Assembly: GCF_013114835.1 (NCBI RefSeq)
Contig: NZ_JAAVLW010000005.1
Location: forward strand, 372,001-436,000
Reading direction: 5' to 3'
Source of the DNA: Bradyrhizobium archetypum
Lineage (GTDB): Bacteria; Pseudomonadota; Alphaproteobacteria; Rhizobiales; Xanthobacteraceae
DNA length: 64,000 nt
The translations under genes and the position numbers were made by a program. Positions 28,471-37,662 of this stretch are shown piece after piece. Positions within the stretch are counted from its first letter, which is position 1; the number at the start of each line of letters is the position of its first letter. The notes under the pieces were generated by a model. The model saw only the letters and a list, made by a program, of their open reading frames with translations. It ran no database searches and was not told the origin of the DNA.

Positions 28471-28661
28471 GGAAGTCCCAAAAAACAGATGTCGGAGGCC
28501 AGAATCTGGGGCCAAAGCCCGCGCGAATTGCGGGAGGGTTTACCCGACGCGGCCGGGGGCGGCAACCAATGGTGGGGCCTGTTTTGCGCTCTGAAAGCGA
28601 GATTCCGCCCTCCAGCGGCCGAACCGTTTGCCTATTCCGGGGGCGCGCCTATCTTTAGGCC

Positions 28662-30134
28662 ATGACTGTCCATTTCCCGTTCCAGCACACCTACGCGGCC
28701 CTGCCGGCGAACTTTTTCGCCCGCGTGGCGCCGACGCCCGTGGCCGCCCCCCGGCTGATCAAGCTGAACCGGGCCCTGGCGGTCCATCTCGGCCTCGATC
28801 CGGACGTGCTGGAGAGCCCGGAAGGGGCGGAAATCCTCGCCGGAAAGCGCCTGCCTGAAGGCGCCGATCCGATCGCGATGGCCTATGCCGGCCACCAGTT
28901 CGGTCAATTCGTGCCCCAGCTCGGCGACGGCCGCGCCATCCTGCTTGGCGAAGTCATCGACAAGGACGGCATCCGCCGCGACATCCAACTCAAGGGAAGC
29001 GGCCCTACGCCGTTCTCGCGCCGGGGCGACGGCCGCGCCGCGCTCGGCCCGGTCTTGCGGGAATACATCGTCAGCGAGGCGATGTTTGCGCTCGGCATCC
29101 CCACCACACGCTCGCTCGCCGCCGTGGTCACCGGCGAGGGCGTGATGCGCGAGACCATGCTGCCCGGCGCAGTGCTCACGCGCGTCGCTGCCAGCCATGT
29201 CCGCGTCGGCACCTTCCAGTTTTTCGCGGCGCGTGGCGACACCGACGGCGTGCGCGCGCTCGCCGACCACGTCATCGCCAGGCACTATCCTGATGTGGCA
29301 AGGGCCGAGCGACCCTATCACGCGCTGCTCGAAGGCGTCGTCGCCCGCCAGGCCGACCTCGTCGCCCGCTGGCTTCTGGTCGGCTTCATCCATGGCGTGA
29401 TGAACACCGACAACACCTCGATCTCGGGCGAGACCATCGACTACGGCCCCTGCGCCTTCATGGATGAGTACAATCCGGCGCAGGTGTTCTCCTCGATCGA
29501 CGAGTTTGGCCGCTACGCCTATGCCAACCAGCCGCGCATCGCGCTGTGGAATCTGACGCGGCTCGCCGAATGCCTGCTGCCGCTGTTCTCCGACGAGCAG
29601 GACAGTGCGATCGAACAGGCGCAATTCATCCTCGGCGAATTCGCCGACAAATTTACCGCGGCTTATCAGGCAGGGCTGCGCAAGAAGATCGGCCTGTTCA
29701 CCACGCGCGACGGCGACGAAGCTTTGATCCAGGATCTGCTCGACGCCATGGCGAAGAACACGGCCGACTTCACCCTCACCTTCCGCCGCCTTTCCGACGC
29801 TGCTGGCGATGGCGCCGACGACAAGGTGCGAGATCAGTTCACCGATCCCGCAGCATATGACGAATGGGCCACGCGATGGCGCAAGCGCCTCGCCGACGAG
29901 CCGCAGTCCGCCGCCGAGCGGCAGGCCATGATGCGCGCGGTCAATCCGGCCTTCATTCCACGTAACCACCGCGTCGAAGCTGTGATCGCCGCGGCCGTGA
30001 ACAACGACTACGCGCCGTTCGAGGAATTGCTGAGGGTGCTGGCGAAGCCGTACGAGGATCACCCGGCCTATGCGGCCTATACCGAGCCGCCACTGCCGGA
30101 CCAGCGCGTGCTGCGAACGTTCTGCGGGACGTGA
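28662..30134 (+). CDS. selO: SelO family protein adenylyltransferase (YdiU)
   Basis: The 490-residue protein has the SelO pseudokinase fold, which transfers AMP to protein hydroxyl groups under oxidative stress. Landmarks are [57 protein letters not shown] and [26 protein letters not shown], the latter holding the metal-binding Asn and Asp. It ends RTFCGT followed by TGA; in eukaryotic SelO a C-x-x-Sec motif occupies this position, so the stop codon falls where Sec would be. It diverges from aspS, with 191 bases between the starts. Confidence 0.95.
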   Translation: MTVHFPFQHTYAALPANFFARVAPTPVAAPRLIKLNRALAVHLGLDPDVLESPEGAEILAGKRLPEGADPIAMAYAGHQFGQFVPQLGDGRAILLGEVIDKDGIRRDIQLKGSGPTPFSRRGDGRAALGPVLREYIVSEAMFALGIPTTRSLAAVVTGEGVMRETMLPGAVLTRVAASHVRVGTFQFFAARGDTDGVRALADHVIARHYPDVARAERPYHALLEGVVARQADLVARWLLVGFIHGVMNTDNTSISGETIDYGPCAFMDEYNPAQVFSSIDEFGRYAYANQPRIALWNLTRLAECLLPLFSDEQDSAIEQAQFILGEFADKFTAAYQAGLRKKIGLFTTRDGDEALIQDLLDAMAKNTADFTLTFRRLSDAAGDGADDKVRDQFTDPAAYDEWATRWRKRLADEPQSAAERQAMMRAVNPAFIPRNHRVEAVIAAAVNNDYAPFEELLRVLAKPYEDHPAYAAYTEPPLPDQRVLRTFCGT

Positions 30135-30320
30135 GAGACGGGTGGAGCGGAAGCGAAGCCGCCAAGTCCTGGCAGAGAAATGATGGGTGCACTGCCGTTA
30201 ACCTCACTCCTTAAGAGTCCGTCCACCATCCACCGACCCAATCCATCCGAGGGTTCCACAAATTAAGAAACGGTCAACGCGCTCCCCGCAAATCTACTGG
30301 TTTATTGTGGGAGAATTGCC
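30135..30320. other. non-coding stretch after selO
   Basis: The interval from selO to rnd (30135-30824) is 690 bases long. Apart from the 35-codon reading frame at 30321-30428, I see no gene, RNA or strong terminator in it. The last 60 bases before rnd contain a TTGACA (30771-30776) without a convincing -10 partner. Confidence 0.5.
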
Positions 30321-30428
30321 ATGGACGCCTTTGCTTTCGCATTCATGGGAATGGTGATGGTTGCGCTCTGTCTCGCCGTGCTCGCGTTGCCGTCGGGCCG
30401 ACGCCGATCGCGACACATTCGCTACTAG
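30321..30428 (+). CDS. 35-residue single-helix membrane protein (putative)
   Basis: A short frame starts at an ATG preceded by GGGAG seven bases upstream. It encodes MDAFAFAFMGMVMVALCLAV followed by LALPSG and a strongly basic end (RRRSRH). One helix with a positive C-terminal tail predicts a small inner-membrane protein with its C-terminus in the cytoplasm. The ribosome site, hydrophobic run and charge placement support it, but its size makes it uncertain. It stands alone in a long intergenic region. Confidence 0.45.
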   Translation: MDAFAFAFMGMVMVALCLAVLALPSGRRRSRHIRY

Positions 30429-30824
30429 AGGGCGATGAGATTCGGTTCAGTCGATCGCCTGCTGCGCCGGCGTTGACGGCTACTTTGCATGGGGTTGTTT
30501 TCGATATTTTGTTTGGCCTCAATGCAGCAGCGGGCCGAACCTGATCTCATCATGCTCTAGTGACGTCTTTCGGATATCGACCGTATCCCGACCGTGTGAT
30601 CACCAGACGCGTGGCGATGCCCGAATCGAAAGGCATTTCTGGTCTCATGAGGCAGGCTGCACGGCACAGGCGTTGGTCCGGAATCACAAACTGCGCCATT
30701 CCGCCCGCCAAACGACGCAAAAAAGCCGTGTTCAGGCTCAAATGCAGGGCTCAAATCCCCTGCGACGCCCTTGACATATCAGCGTTTTCGGCAGAACGCC
30801 TGTCGGAAGCGTCATGGATAGTTC

Positions 30825-31973
30825 ATGGATCTGATTACCACCACTTCCGACCTCGCCGCGGCCTGCTCGCGGCTCGCCCAGCACAAGGTCATCACGGTCG
30901 ATACCGAGTTTCTGCGGGAGACGACCTACTACCCCCTGCTCTGCGTCGTACAGATGGCGAGCCCCGACGAGGCCGTCGTGATCGACACGCTGGCGCCCGG
31001 CATCGACCTCAAGCCGTTCTTCGAACTGATGGGAAACGAGGCGGTGCTGAAGGTGTTTCACGCCGCCCGCCAGGACATCGAGATCGTCTGGCACCAGTCC
31101 GGCACCATTCCGCACCCGATCTTCGATACGCAGGTCGCCGCCATGGTGCTCGGCTATGGCGACAGCATCGCCTATGATCAGCTCGTCGAGCGCGTCACTG
31201 GCCACCGGCCCGACAAGACCCACCGCTTCACCGACTGGTCGCGGCGGCCGCTGACGCCCGAGCAGATGCATTACGCGGTCTCCGACGTCACCCACCTGCG
31301 CGATGTCTTTGCAGCGCTCGACGCCGATTTGAAAAAGCGCGGCCGCAGCGACTGGGTCAGCGAAGAGATGGAAGTCCTGACCTCGCCAAGGACCTACGAT
31401 TTCCACCCCGAGCGCGCCTGGGAGCGGCTCAAGACGCGGGTACGCAAGCCGAAGGAGCTTGCCGTGCTGATGGAGGTCGCAGCCTGGCGCGAGCAGGAAG
31501 CGCAAAGCCGCGACGTGCCGCGCTCGCGCGTGTTGAAGGACGATGCGGTCGGCGACATCGCCACCCACGCGCCGACCACCCTGGAGCGCCTCGCCAGCCT
31601 GCGCTCGCTACCGAAGGGTTTTGACCGCTCGAAATGGGGCACCGACATCATCGCCGCCGTCCAGCGCGGCCTCGCCCGCGATCTGCACACGTTGCCGAAG
31701 ATCGAAAGGCCGCGCGGCAATTCGAACGGTGCGGCGACCGTCGAACTCCTGAAGGTGCTGCTGCGGATGACCTCGGAACGCCATGCCGTCGCGAGCAAGG
31801 TGATTGCCACCGTCGACGATCTCGACCAGATCGCGGCCGACGACCACGCCGACGTTCCCGCCCTGCACGGCTGGCGCCGTGAACTGTTCGGTGAAGCCGC
31901 GATTGCCCTGAAGCACGGGCGTCTCGCGCTCGCGATCGAAAAAGGCCGCGTCATCAGGGTTGATCGGACGTAA
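30825..31973 (+). CDS. rnd: ribonuclease D
   Basis: The 382-residue 3'-5' exoribonuclease takes part in tRNA 3' maturation. The DEDDy residues are visible: Asp26 and Glu28 in VDTEF, Asp84 in [10 protein letters not shown], and Tyr150 with Asp154 in YAVSDV. A single HRDC domain follows at about 210-290 ([14 protein letters not shown] and ALRSLPKGF-like segment), and a second poorly conserved HRDC-like region ends the protein. An upstream in-frame ATG three codons earlier is not in the same frame of the domain; ATG at 30825 gives the canonical N-terminus. Confidence 0.95.
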   Translation: MDLITTTSDLAAACSRLAQHKVITVDTEFLRETTYYPLLCVVQMASPDEAVVIDTLAPGIDLKPFFELMGNEAVLKVFHAARQDIEIVWHQSGTIPHPIFDTQVAAMVLGYGDSIAYDQLVERVTGHRPDKTHRFTDWSRRPLTPEQMHYAVSDVTHLRDVFAALDADLKKRGRSDWVSEEMEVLTSPRTYDFHPERAWERLKTRVRKPKELAVLMEVAAWREQEAQSRDVPRSRVLKDDAVGDIATHAPTTLERLASLRSLPKGFDRSKWGTDIIAAVQRGLARDLHTLPKIERPRGNSNGAATVELLKVLLRMTSERHAVASKVIATVDDLDQIAADDHADVPALHGWRRELFGEAAIALKHGRLALAIEKGRVIRVDRT

Positions 31974-32041
31974 GGAACAGACAAGTTTCGTAGCCGCACT
32001 TCTGCGGCTCCGGGCCTGGAGCCTATCGCGATACGGCTACG

Positions 32042-33073
32042 TCATGAACCGGCCTTCGATAGCCCCTTGCTCTGCCGCCATGTGCCGGGCGGCGCGCCGA
32101 CGAGGCGGCTGAAGGCGCGATTGAAGGCGGCTTCGGATTCGTAGCCGACACGGGAAGCGATCTCGGCAAGGCTGAGGCTGCTGTCGCGAAGCAATCGCCT
32201 GGCGAGGTGCATCCGCCATCCGGCAAGGTACGTCATCGGCGCTTCGCCGACCAGCTCGACGAAGCGTTTGCCGAGCGCGGCGCGCGAGATTGCCGCGCGG
32301 TCTGCCAGCTCCTCGACGGTCCACGGCCGCGCCGGCTCGGCGTGAAGCAGCGTCAGCGCGCGACCGACATGGGGATCGTTGAGGCCCGCCAGCCAGCCGG
32401 GACGCCCCTGGGCGACATGGGTCAGCTGCCAGCGCACGACCTCCATAAAGAGCAGCTCGGACAAACGGGCGAGCATGGCGCGGTTTCCGGGACCTGGCCG
32501 CATCGCTTCGGCGACGAGCTGACCGATCGCAGCCCGCCACCAGCCAGCCTCCTGATCGAGCGTGACCGGCTCCGCATAGCGCTCCGTGTCAGAAAATGCA
32601 TCGAGGATGACCTTGCCGTTGCGCAGGCGGACGCAAATGAATGCCGGCATTGCGTCGAGGAGTGGCCCGAACCTTTGGTCGGAATGCAGGTAGCCGCACA
32701 CAAAGCGCGTCTCCTCCCCGCCCCCACCATGCTTGACCCAGGTGATCTGCTCGGCCGACGGCTTGGGGAAGATGCTGGCAATCGCGACGGGAGAAAGCCC
32801 GGGGTCGCTGGTCATGACGTGCTGATCGCCACGCGGGAACACCAGAACGTCACCGGCCTCTATCCTGATCGGTTCGAGCTTGCCGCATGTGATCCAGCAG
32901 CCGGCGTTCATTGCCAGATGAAACAGCGTGATCGCTTCCGCGCCCGGCATTAGCCGCGAAGCCAGCAGGTCCGGTGGGGAGGTCACGACCGACCATGGCC
33001 GCGTAAACTCGGCATTGAAATGAATGGCGCCCGACACACGGATGACGCGCAGAACCTCGGACAAAACGTCCAT
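32042..33073 (-). CDS. AraC family transcriptional regulator with cupin domain
   Basis: The 343-residue protein has a Cupin_6-type N-terminal domain (about 1-190; GDVLVFPRGDQHVM at about 72-85) and a C-terminal AraC DNA-binding pair of HTHs (about 235-335). The signature is LAEIASRVGYESEAAFNRAFSR, shown as SLAEIASRVGYESEAAFNR. Members respond to small metabolites and often control oxidoreductase or AhpD-like genes. It is divergent from the AhpD-like and rhodanese pair, which is its likely target. Confidence 0.9.
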   Translation of the reverse strand: MDVLSEVLRVIRVSGAIHFNAEFTRPWSVVTSPPDLLASRLMPGAEAITLFHLAMNAGCWITCGKLEPIRIEAGDVLVFPRGDQHVMTSDPGLSPVAIASIFPKPSAEQITWVKHGGGGEETRFVCGYLHSDQRFGPLLDAMPAFICVRLRNGKVILDAFSDTERYAEPVTLDQEAGWWRAAIGQLVAEAMRPGPGNRAMLARLSELLFMEVVRWQLTHVAQGRPGWLAGLNDPHVGRALTLLHAEPARPWTVEELADRAAISRAALGKRFVELVGEAPMTYLAGWRMHLARRLLRDSSLSLAEIASRVGYESEAAFNRAFSRLVGAPPGTWRQSKGLSKAGS

Positions 33074-33308
33074 TTGGCCTCCAGGGCTGGATCACTAAAC
33101 GGTGCGTAGCGTCTCGGCAAAGAATCTGAGCGCCACGATCATTGTGTCAACTCTGGCCCGGCCTTAGTTCACCGTCCGGTTCGGTTGAGCGAGCTTTCGC
33201 AGCCCGCCCGATGCGGTCGATCGGGCCATGGCCGATCCATCGCGGCAGAACCGGCCGAATTTTATGCGGCACTGGCCGCGAAAATTGTTTCACGAACGGA
33301 GATTTTGG

Positions 33309-33893
33309 ATGTTTCTCGAGACGATTGACGAAACTGAGGCGACAGGCCGCATCGCCGAGCTCTACGCGGCGCAGAAAGCCCAGAGCGGCTTCGTAATGTC
33401 CGCGACGCGCTGCTGGACCGCGCGGCCGGATCTTCTGCCGATCTACCAGGAGTTCGCCGACAAGATCCGCACCGGCTTCTCGCTAAGTCCGCGCGACTGG
33501 CGGCTGATCACATTCGTCGCCGCAAAGCAGGTGCCGTCCACCTACTGCTCGCACGTGTACGGCAAGCAGCTTCTCGCTGACCTCGGCTCGAAGGAAGCGG
33601 TTATTGCCGTGCGACGCAACTTCGCCTCGGCGCGACTAAGCGAACGGGACGTCGAAATGCTGCGCTATGCCGAAATGATCGCAAGCGACGCGTCCCGCGT
33701 GACAGCGAAAGACATCGAGCGGCTGCGGGCGGTGGGCTTCACCGACATCCAGATCTGCGACATCGCGTTCTGCGCCGCGTTCCGCTGTTTCGTCGCGCGG
33801 TTCTTCGATGCGGTCGGCGCCGGCCCGGAGCCGGCCTTCATCGACGCAGACGCCGATTTTCGCAAGGCGATGACGGTCGGCCGAGCGATCTGA
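33309..33893 (+). CDS. AhpD-like carboxymuconolactone decarboxylase-family protein
   Basis: The 194-residue protein resembles peroxidase-related AhpD-like enzymes, all-helical and cytoplasmic. In the active-site helix AAKQVPSTYCSHVYG the resolving CxxC of AhpD is reduced to Ser77-x-x-Cys80 with His82, so a dithiol cycle is unlikely unless a partner thiol is used. GGAG just before ATG 33309 fixes the start; 27 upstream codons are unsupported. A rhodanese gene follows 53 bases after its stop, and a cupin-AraC regulator is divergent. Confidence 0.85.
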   Translation: MFLETIDETEATGRIAELYAAQKAQSGFVMSATRCWTARPDLLPIYQEFADKIRTGFSLSPRDWRLITFVAAKQVPSTYCSHVYGKQLLADLGSKEAVIAVRRNFASARLSERDVEMLRYAEMIASDASRVTAKDIERLRAVGFTDIQICDIAFCAAFRCFVARFFDAVGAGPEPAFIDADADFRKAMTVGRAI

Positions 33894-33946
33894 TGAAGAG
33901 ATTTTTTCAACCCAGAACTTTCAACCGAGCATAAGAGGAGGTGACT

Positions 33947-34342
33947 ATGACCACTAACGTCAAACAGATGATGGAAGCCGCCAACGCAGCGGTGCCGCGC
34001 ATCACGCCCGCACAGGCCAAGGAGATGATTGCGAAAGGAAGCACCCTCGTCGTCGACGTGCGTGACGCGCCGGAAGTGGAGAAGAGCGGCAAGGTCGCAG
34101 GAGCCATCCATGTCTCCCGCGGCATGCTGGAGTTCCGCGCCGATCCGGAGACGCCCTATCACGACAAGAATTTTGCCAAGGACAAGACGGTCATCCTTTA
34201 TTGCGCGTCCGGCGGACGATCCGCGCTTGGCGGCAAGGTGCTCAAGGATATGGGGTACCCCAATGTCTACAATCTCGGCGCCTTCAAGGACTGGGCCGAG
34301 AGCGGCGAGGCGATCGATAAGCCGATAGAGCCTGACATGTGA
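33947..34342 (+). CDS. rhodanese-like sulphurtransferase
   Basis: A single rhodanese domain of 131 residues. The catalytic loop is CASGGRS with persulphide-forming Cys86, preceded by the TVILY strand; the N-terminal TLVVDVRDAPE motif is also typical. The loop has six residues after Cys, the length used for sulphur substrates. ATG at 33947 follows a perfect AGGAGG. It probably shares a transcript with the AhpD-like gene, suggesting sulphur or thiol chemistry. Confidence 0.92.
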   Translation: MTTNVKQMMEAANAAVPRITPAQAKEMIAKGSTLVVDVRDAPEVEKSGKVAGAIHVSRGMLEFRADPETPYHDKNFAKDKTVILYCASGGRSALGGKVLKDMGYPNVYNLGAFKDWAESGEAIDKPIEPDM

Positions 34343-34364
34343 TGACAATCGTAATCGTCATCAC
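34339..34364. repeat. inverted repeat after the rhodanese gene
   Basis: GTGATGAC (34339-34346) and GTCATCAC (34357-34364) pair perfectly over a ten-base loop. The left arm overlaps the rhodanese stop codon. No T-run follows, so it may be a weak terminator or an mRNA 3'-end stabiliser. Confidence 0.4.
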
Positions 34365-34449
34365 TTGAACGAGCGCGAAACATCCGAGCCGCCGCCCGAG
34401 TGGCGGGCCTAGCCGTGCATGACGCGGTGGGCCGAACTATTGCAGTTCG

Positions 34450-35598
34450 CTACCATTTCAATTCCAGCCCCAGCGTGCCCTGGTGCGACTGCATCGCGGC
34501 GCGGAGTTTGGCGTCGTAGTTGACGTAGAGGCGCGCGGTGTTGCTGAGGCTCAGCGAGGCCGAGGCGCCGGCATCGGCGCCATACCGGCTCTCGCCGATG
34601 CCCTGTAGCGTCAGGCTCTGACCGCCGAGGCTGACTGTGACGTCGGAGAAATTCTGCACAAGGTTGTCGACGAACTTGCCGTAGCCCGACAGGTCGAAAA
34701 TCTTGCCGTCGAAAATCCAGTAATGGCCGATCTCCGCGCCGAGCAGCACCCGCGCGCGCTGCACGGTGGCGCCCGTCGCCGATACCGGAGCGAGGCCGCC
34801 GATCTCCTGCAGCGCTCCGGTCTGGGCGCGGACATATTCGAACGCAGCCTTCGGCACAATGCGCCCCTGGTCCTTGGACCAGTAGTAGCTGATCTCGCTC
34901 AAGACGCCGTCGAGCCGCGCATCGTATCCGGCGGTCGCTGGTCCCAGTCCGGTGTCGCGGCGCGAATTGATGTTGCCGAAGCCTTGCACCACCGCGCTTG
35001 CCCAGGTCCACGGCCCGCTATCGACAGAGGCCGTGAACCCGAGCTGGGTCAGGTCGATCGTCGCCGATTGCAGCGCCAGCGGAATATCGATGGAGGATCG
35101 GCTCTGGTCAACCGAAAAGCCGATATTGATGCCCGGCGCCACCCGCGCGCCGATGCCGGCCACGCCGCCCCAGGTCTTTCTGTTATCGCCGACGAAATCG
35201 CCGATCGCGCCGTTCTTGGTCGCGTTCCCGTAGCCTTCGAACCAGGTCCGGTAGCGCGGCGCTTCGGTGCTCTCGGAGGCGCCGCCCCCACCCGGATTGG
35301 TTCGCTGCAGGCGGTTGAAGCCGTTGTTCGACTGATTACCCAGCCGCTCCAGGAAGTTGCTGCCGAGGTTGGTCAGCGCCGCGCCCGATGACGCCTTCGA
35401 ATTGATTACCGTGGGTGTCGGACTGGGCGTCGGCGAAGGCGTTGGTGTCGGTGTGGGAGTCGGCGTCGGCGATTGCGCGTGCGCCGCGGACATCAGGGCG
35501 ACGAGGACGAATGCAATCGCGGCCAGACGCGCCAGCGCGCACCCGGTTCCGAGTTGCCGTGCTCGCGAAGGCCGCCGAGAGCCGCGCATGCAATCCAT
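34450..35598 (-). CDS. autotransporter beta-domain outer-membrane protein without passenger
   Basis: A 382-residue protein with a long basic signal sequence (about 1-42), a Pro-Thr tract of 20 residues (PTPTPTPTPTPSPTPSPTPT) and then a 12-strand-like beta-barrel domain. It begins RYRTWFEGYGNATKNG and ends LGLELKW, with the terminal aromatic typical of outer-membrane barrels. The region before the barrel is only about 85 residues, so there is no passenger of normal size. ATG at 35598 or 35589 may be the start. The Pro-Thr tract is encoded by repetitive DNA at about 35407-35472. Confidence 0.82.
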   Translation of the reverse strand: MDCMRGSRRPSRARQLGTGCALARLAAIAFVLVALMSAAHAQSPTPTPTPTPTPSPTPSPTPTVINSKASSGAALTNLGSNFLERLGNQSNNGFNRLQRTNPGGGGASESTEAPRYRTWFEGYGNATKNGAIGDFVGDNRKTWGGVAGIGARVAPGINIGFSVDQSRSSIDIPLALQSATIDLTQLGFTASVDSGPWTWASAVVQGFGNINSRRDTGLGPATAGYDARLDGVLSEISYYWSKDQGRIVPKAAFEYVRAQTGALQEIGGLAPVSATGATVQRARVLLGAEIGHYWIFDGKIFDLSGYGKFVDNLVQNFSDVTVSLGGQSLTLQGIGESRYGADAGASASLSLSNTARLYVNYDAKLRAAMQSHQGTLGLELKW

Positions 35599-35940
35599 TC
35601 CAAAAGGGCGAAGCGCCAAGACTAAAATGCGCAAATGCCGATAAACCGCAACGATTTGCCCCCAGTTCGCGCAAAGGGTCAATCGGCGCGCGACCGAATA
35701 CGCGCTGATGTGGTTCGGCTGCCACAGGCGCCGACATCAGGATGAGTCGTGGGAGTTCGTCAGAACCTTGCGAACGCCCAAAATTCGTGTTGCAATCCGA
35801 GCTGCAATCGGATTCAGGCCGTTCGACTGTGCGTTTCGCGAGCAGGAAATCTAGCAGCTACCGGGAAGCCCGTTTGTGGCGTGGCACGTGGAAAACGTGG
35901 CCGCGTCTTTTTTGTATCTAGACCAACTTGGAGACAGGCG
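35599..35940 (+). promoter_or_regulatory. 5' region of the cold-shock gene
   Basis: This 342-base gap contains no gene. A hairpin (AATCCGA at 35794-35800 with TCGGATT at 35808-35814) and a T-run at about 35908-35915 lie in what is probably the long leader of the cspA-type mRNA. Such leaders act as temperature-responsive elements in the family; here that is inferred from position only. Confidence 0.35.
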
Positions 35941-36150
35941 ATGGCGATGCACAAGGGCACCGTCAAGTGGTTCAACCCCACCAAGGGGTATGGGTTCATC
36001 AAGCCGGCGGTCGGCGAGAAGGACGTGTTCGTCCACATCTCGGCCGTCGAGCGCGCGGGACTCACCACTCTCAACGAGAACCAGCACATCGAGTACGACC
36101 TTGTCGAAAACCGCGGCAAGACGTCCGCGGAAAACCTCAAGGTCACCTAG
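35941..36150 (+). CDS. cspA: cold-shock protein, CspA family
   Basis: A 69-residue RNA-chaperone fold. RNP1 is KGYGFI (residues 15-20) and RNP2 is VFVHI (30-34), both intact, with the opening KGTVKWFNPTKG. It binds single-stranded RNA and DNA and melts RNA structure. ATG at 35941 has GGAG eight bases upstream; the frame is open further upstream but is part of the leader. An intrinsic terminator follows 18 bases after the stop. Confidence 0.97.
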   Translation: MAMHKGTVKWFNPTKGYGFIKPAVGEKDVFVHISAVERAGLTTLNENQHIEYDLVENRGKTSAENLKVT

Positions 36151-36164
36151 ACTTCGTCGACATT

Positions 36165-36192
36165 AAAACCCCCGGCTTCGCCGGGGGCTTTT
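36165..36192 (+). terminator. rho-independent terminator of the cold-shock gene
   Basis: CCCCCGG (36169-36175) pairs with CCGGGGG (36181-36187) over a CTTCG loop, flanked by AAAA and TTTT. It can end transcription of the cold-shock gene and, from the other strand, of the convergent GST gene. Confidence 0.93.
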
Positions 36193-36212
36193 GTTGCGCC
36201 CTGCCCCGGAAT

Positions 36213-36944
36213 TCACGCCGCCGCTTCGCACCCCGCGAGTTCGCGGAGTTCGGGATAAAATCGTGCGGTCATTCGGCCGACATAGCGCCGCAAATTGTCG
36301 TGGCTTGCGGCCGCCCGCTGCAAGTCTGACTCGAACAGCGGACAGATCGCGCTGACCGCGAAGGCGAACATCGTGGCGTCGATACCAGCCGGCGCGCGGC
36401 CCATGAAGAACGGCTTGTCGCCGAGATAGGCCGCCATCGCGTCGATCGAACGGATGCCGATCGCGGTGATCTCGTCGGCAGAGTGGCGGCCGATGCCCTG
36501 GCCATGTAACGTCTTGCGCAGACGGCGGCGGATCATCGCGACCACGATGGGGCGGACCGGCGCAGGCACCCCCTTGAAGAAATTGACCGGGCCCTTGCGG
36601 AAATTGGCATCGATCATCCAGCGGAAGTAGACGCTGGCCCAATAAAGATTGTCCTCCGCCATCTTCTCGAATGCCCAGGAGATGGCGAGCTGCTCGGCGC
36701 TGAGACCCTGGTCGAAATCGATCCCGTACTTCTTCTCAAGGTGCCAGCGGATCAGCGTGGAGTCGCCGAGCAACTGGCCATCGTCCTCGATGTAGGGGAT
36801 CTTGCCCTTGGGCGCCTTCGAAAAGCTCATCAGCGCCTTTTCGAACGGCAGCTTCGACATCCGCAGCAAGGTCTCGGCCTTGGTCACGAATGGGCTTGCG
36901 TCAGGAAGGCCGAAATTGGGCCCGGAGCCATAGAGCGTGATCAT
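36213..36944 (-). CDS. glutathione S-transferase family protein (FAXC/metaxin-like)
   Basis: The 243-residue protein has a thioredoxin-like N-terminal domain (MITLYGSGPNFGLPDASPF to about residue 80, with the GKIPYIEDDG cis-Pro motif) and a helical C-terminal domain (about 95-235, with KPFFMGRAPAGIDATMFAF). The DASPFVTKAETLLRMSKLPFE stretch (abbreviated: SPFVTKAETLLRMSK) resembles FAXC and metaxin proteins rather than classical GSTs. No catalytic Tyr, Ser or Cys is evident in the usual place. The start at 36944 begins the fold; the open frame before it is unsupported. Confidence 0.82.
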   Translation of the reverse strand: MITLYGSGPNFGLPDASPFVTKAETLLRMSKLPFEKALMSFSKAPKGKIPYIEDDGQLLGDSTLIRWHLEKKYGIDFDQGLSAEQLAISWAFEKMAEDNLYWASVYFRWMIDANFRKGPVNFFKGVPAPVRPIVVAMIRRRLRKTLHGQGIGRHSADEITAIGIRSIDAMAAYLGDKPFFMGRAPAGIDATMFAFAVSAICPLFESDLQRAAASHDNLRRYVGRMTARFYPELRELAGCEAAA

Positions 36945-37008
36945 GGAAGCCTCAATGGATTTTTGCCGGGCGCGGTTCCGCACCCGCCCGTGCATACCAT
37001 CGATAATA

Positions 37009-37662
37009 TCAGATCGTCCGCGGCGAAATGAGGGTGCCGTCGCGGTCGGCACTGTCGGCAATTTTGCAGAGATCGCCTTCGAGGCGAAGCCGGCCGCTCG
37101 CAAGCAGGCGCAGCGCCTCGGGATAGATGCGATGCTCGATACCAAGAATACGCTGTGACAGCGTCTCCGCCGTGTCGTCATCGGCCACCGTCACCGCGCC
37201 CTGCATCACGATCGGGCCGGCGTCGGTTTCCGGAATCACGAAGTGCACGGTGGCACCCGAGATCTTCACCCCCGCCTGCAATGCCTGGCCATGCGGATCG
37301 AGGCCCGGAAACGACGGCAGCAGCGATGGATGGATGTTGAGCATTTTGCCGGACCAGCGCTGCACGAAATCGGCGGTGAACAGCCGCATGAAGCCGCCGA
37401 GGCAGATCAGTTCGACGCCCTGTTCCTCCAGCGCCCGCTGCAGGATGGCTTCGAAGCCGGCACGATCCTTGCCGAACGGCCTGCTCTCGATCACCCTCGT
37501 CGGAATGCCGCTCGCGGCGGCCTGCGCGAGCCCCGGCGCGTCGGTCCGGTTGGAAATCACGGTGACGATCTCGGCCGGAAAGTCCGCAGCCTTGGCCGCG
37601 TCGATCAGCGCGGCCATGTTCGACCCGCGCCCCGAAATCAGAATGGCGACCCGGCGTTTCAT
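37009..37662 (-). CDS. purN: phosphoribosylglycinamide formyltransferase
   Basis: The 217-residue enzyme performs the third step of purine synthesis with 10-formyl-tetrahydrofolate. Catalytic residues are Asn109 and His111 in [13 protein letters not shown] and Asp147 in PETDAGPIV; the phosphate loop is ISGRGSNM. The ATG overlaps the purM stop by four bases (ATGA), so the two are translationally coupled, as is usual for purM-purN. Confidence 0.96.
   Translation of the reverse strand: MKRRVAILISGRGSNMAALIDAAKAADFPAEIVTVISNRTDAPGLAQAAASGIPTRVIESRPFGKDRAGFEAILQRALEEQGVELICLGGFMRLFTADFVQRWSGKMLNIHPSLLPSFPGLDPHGQALQAGVKISGATVHFVIPETDAGPIVMQGAVTVADDDTAETLSQRILGIEHRIYPEALRLLASGRLRLEGDLCKIADSADRDGTLISPRTI

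Noticed and set aside
28632-30062. 476-residue open frame opposite selO
   Set aside because: It overlaps the well-supported selO gene over its whole length and shows only low-complexity residues.
30135-30824. possible transfer RNA or small RNA in the long gap
   Set aside because: I found no cloverleaf-like arms, no CCA-type end and no clear terminator there.
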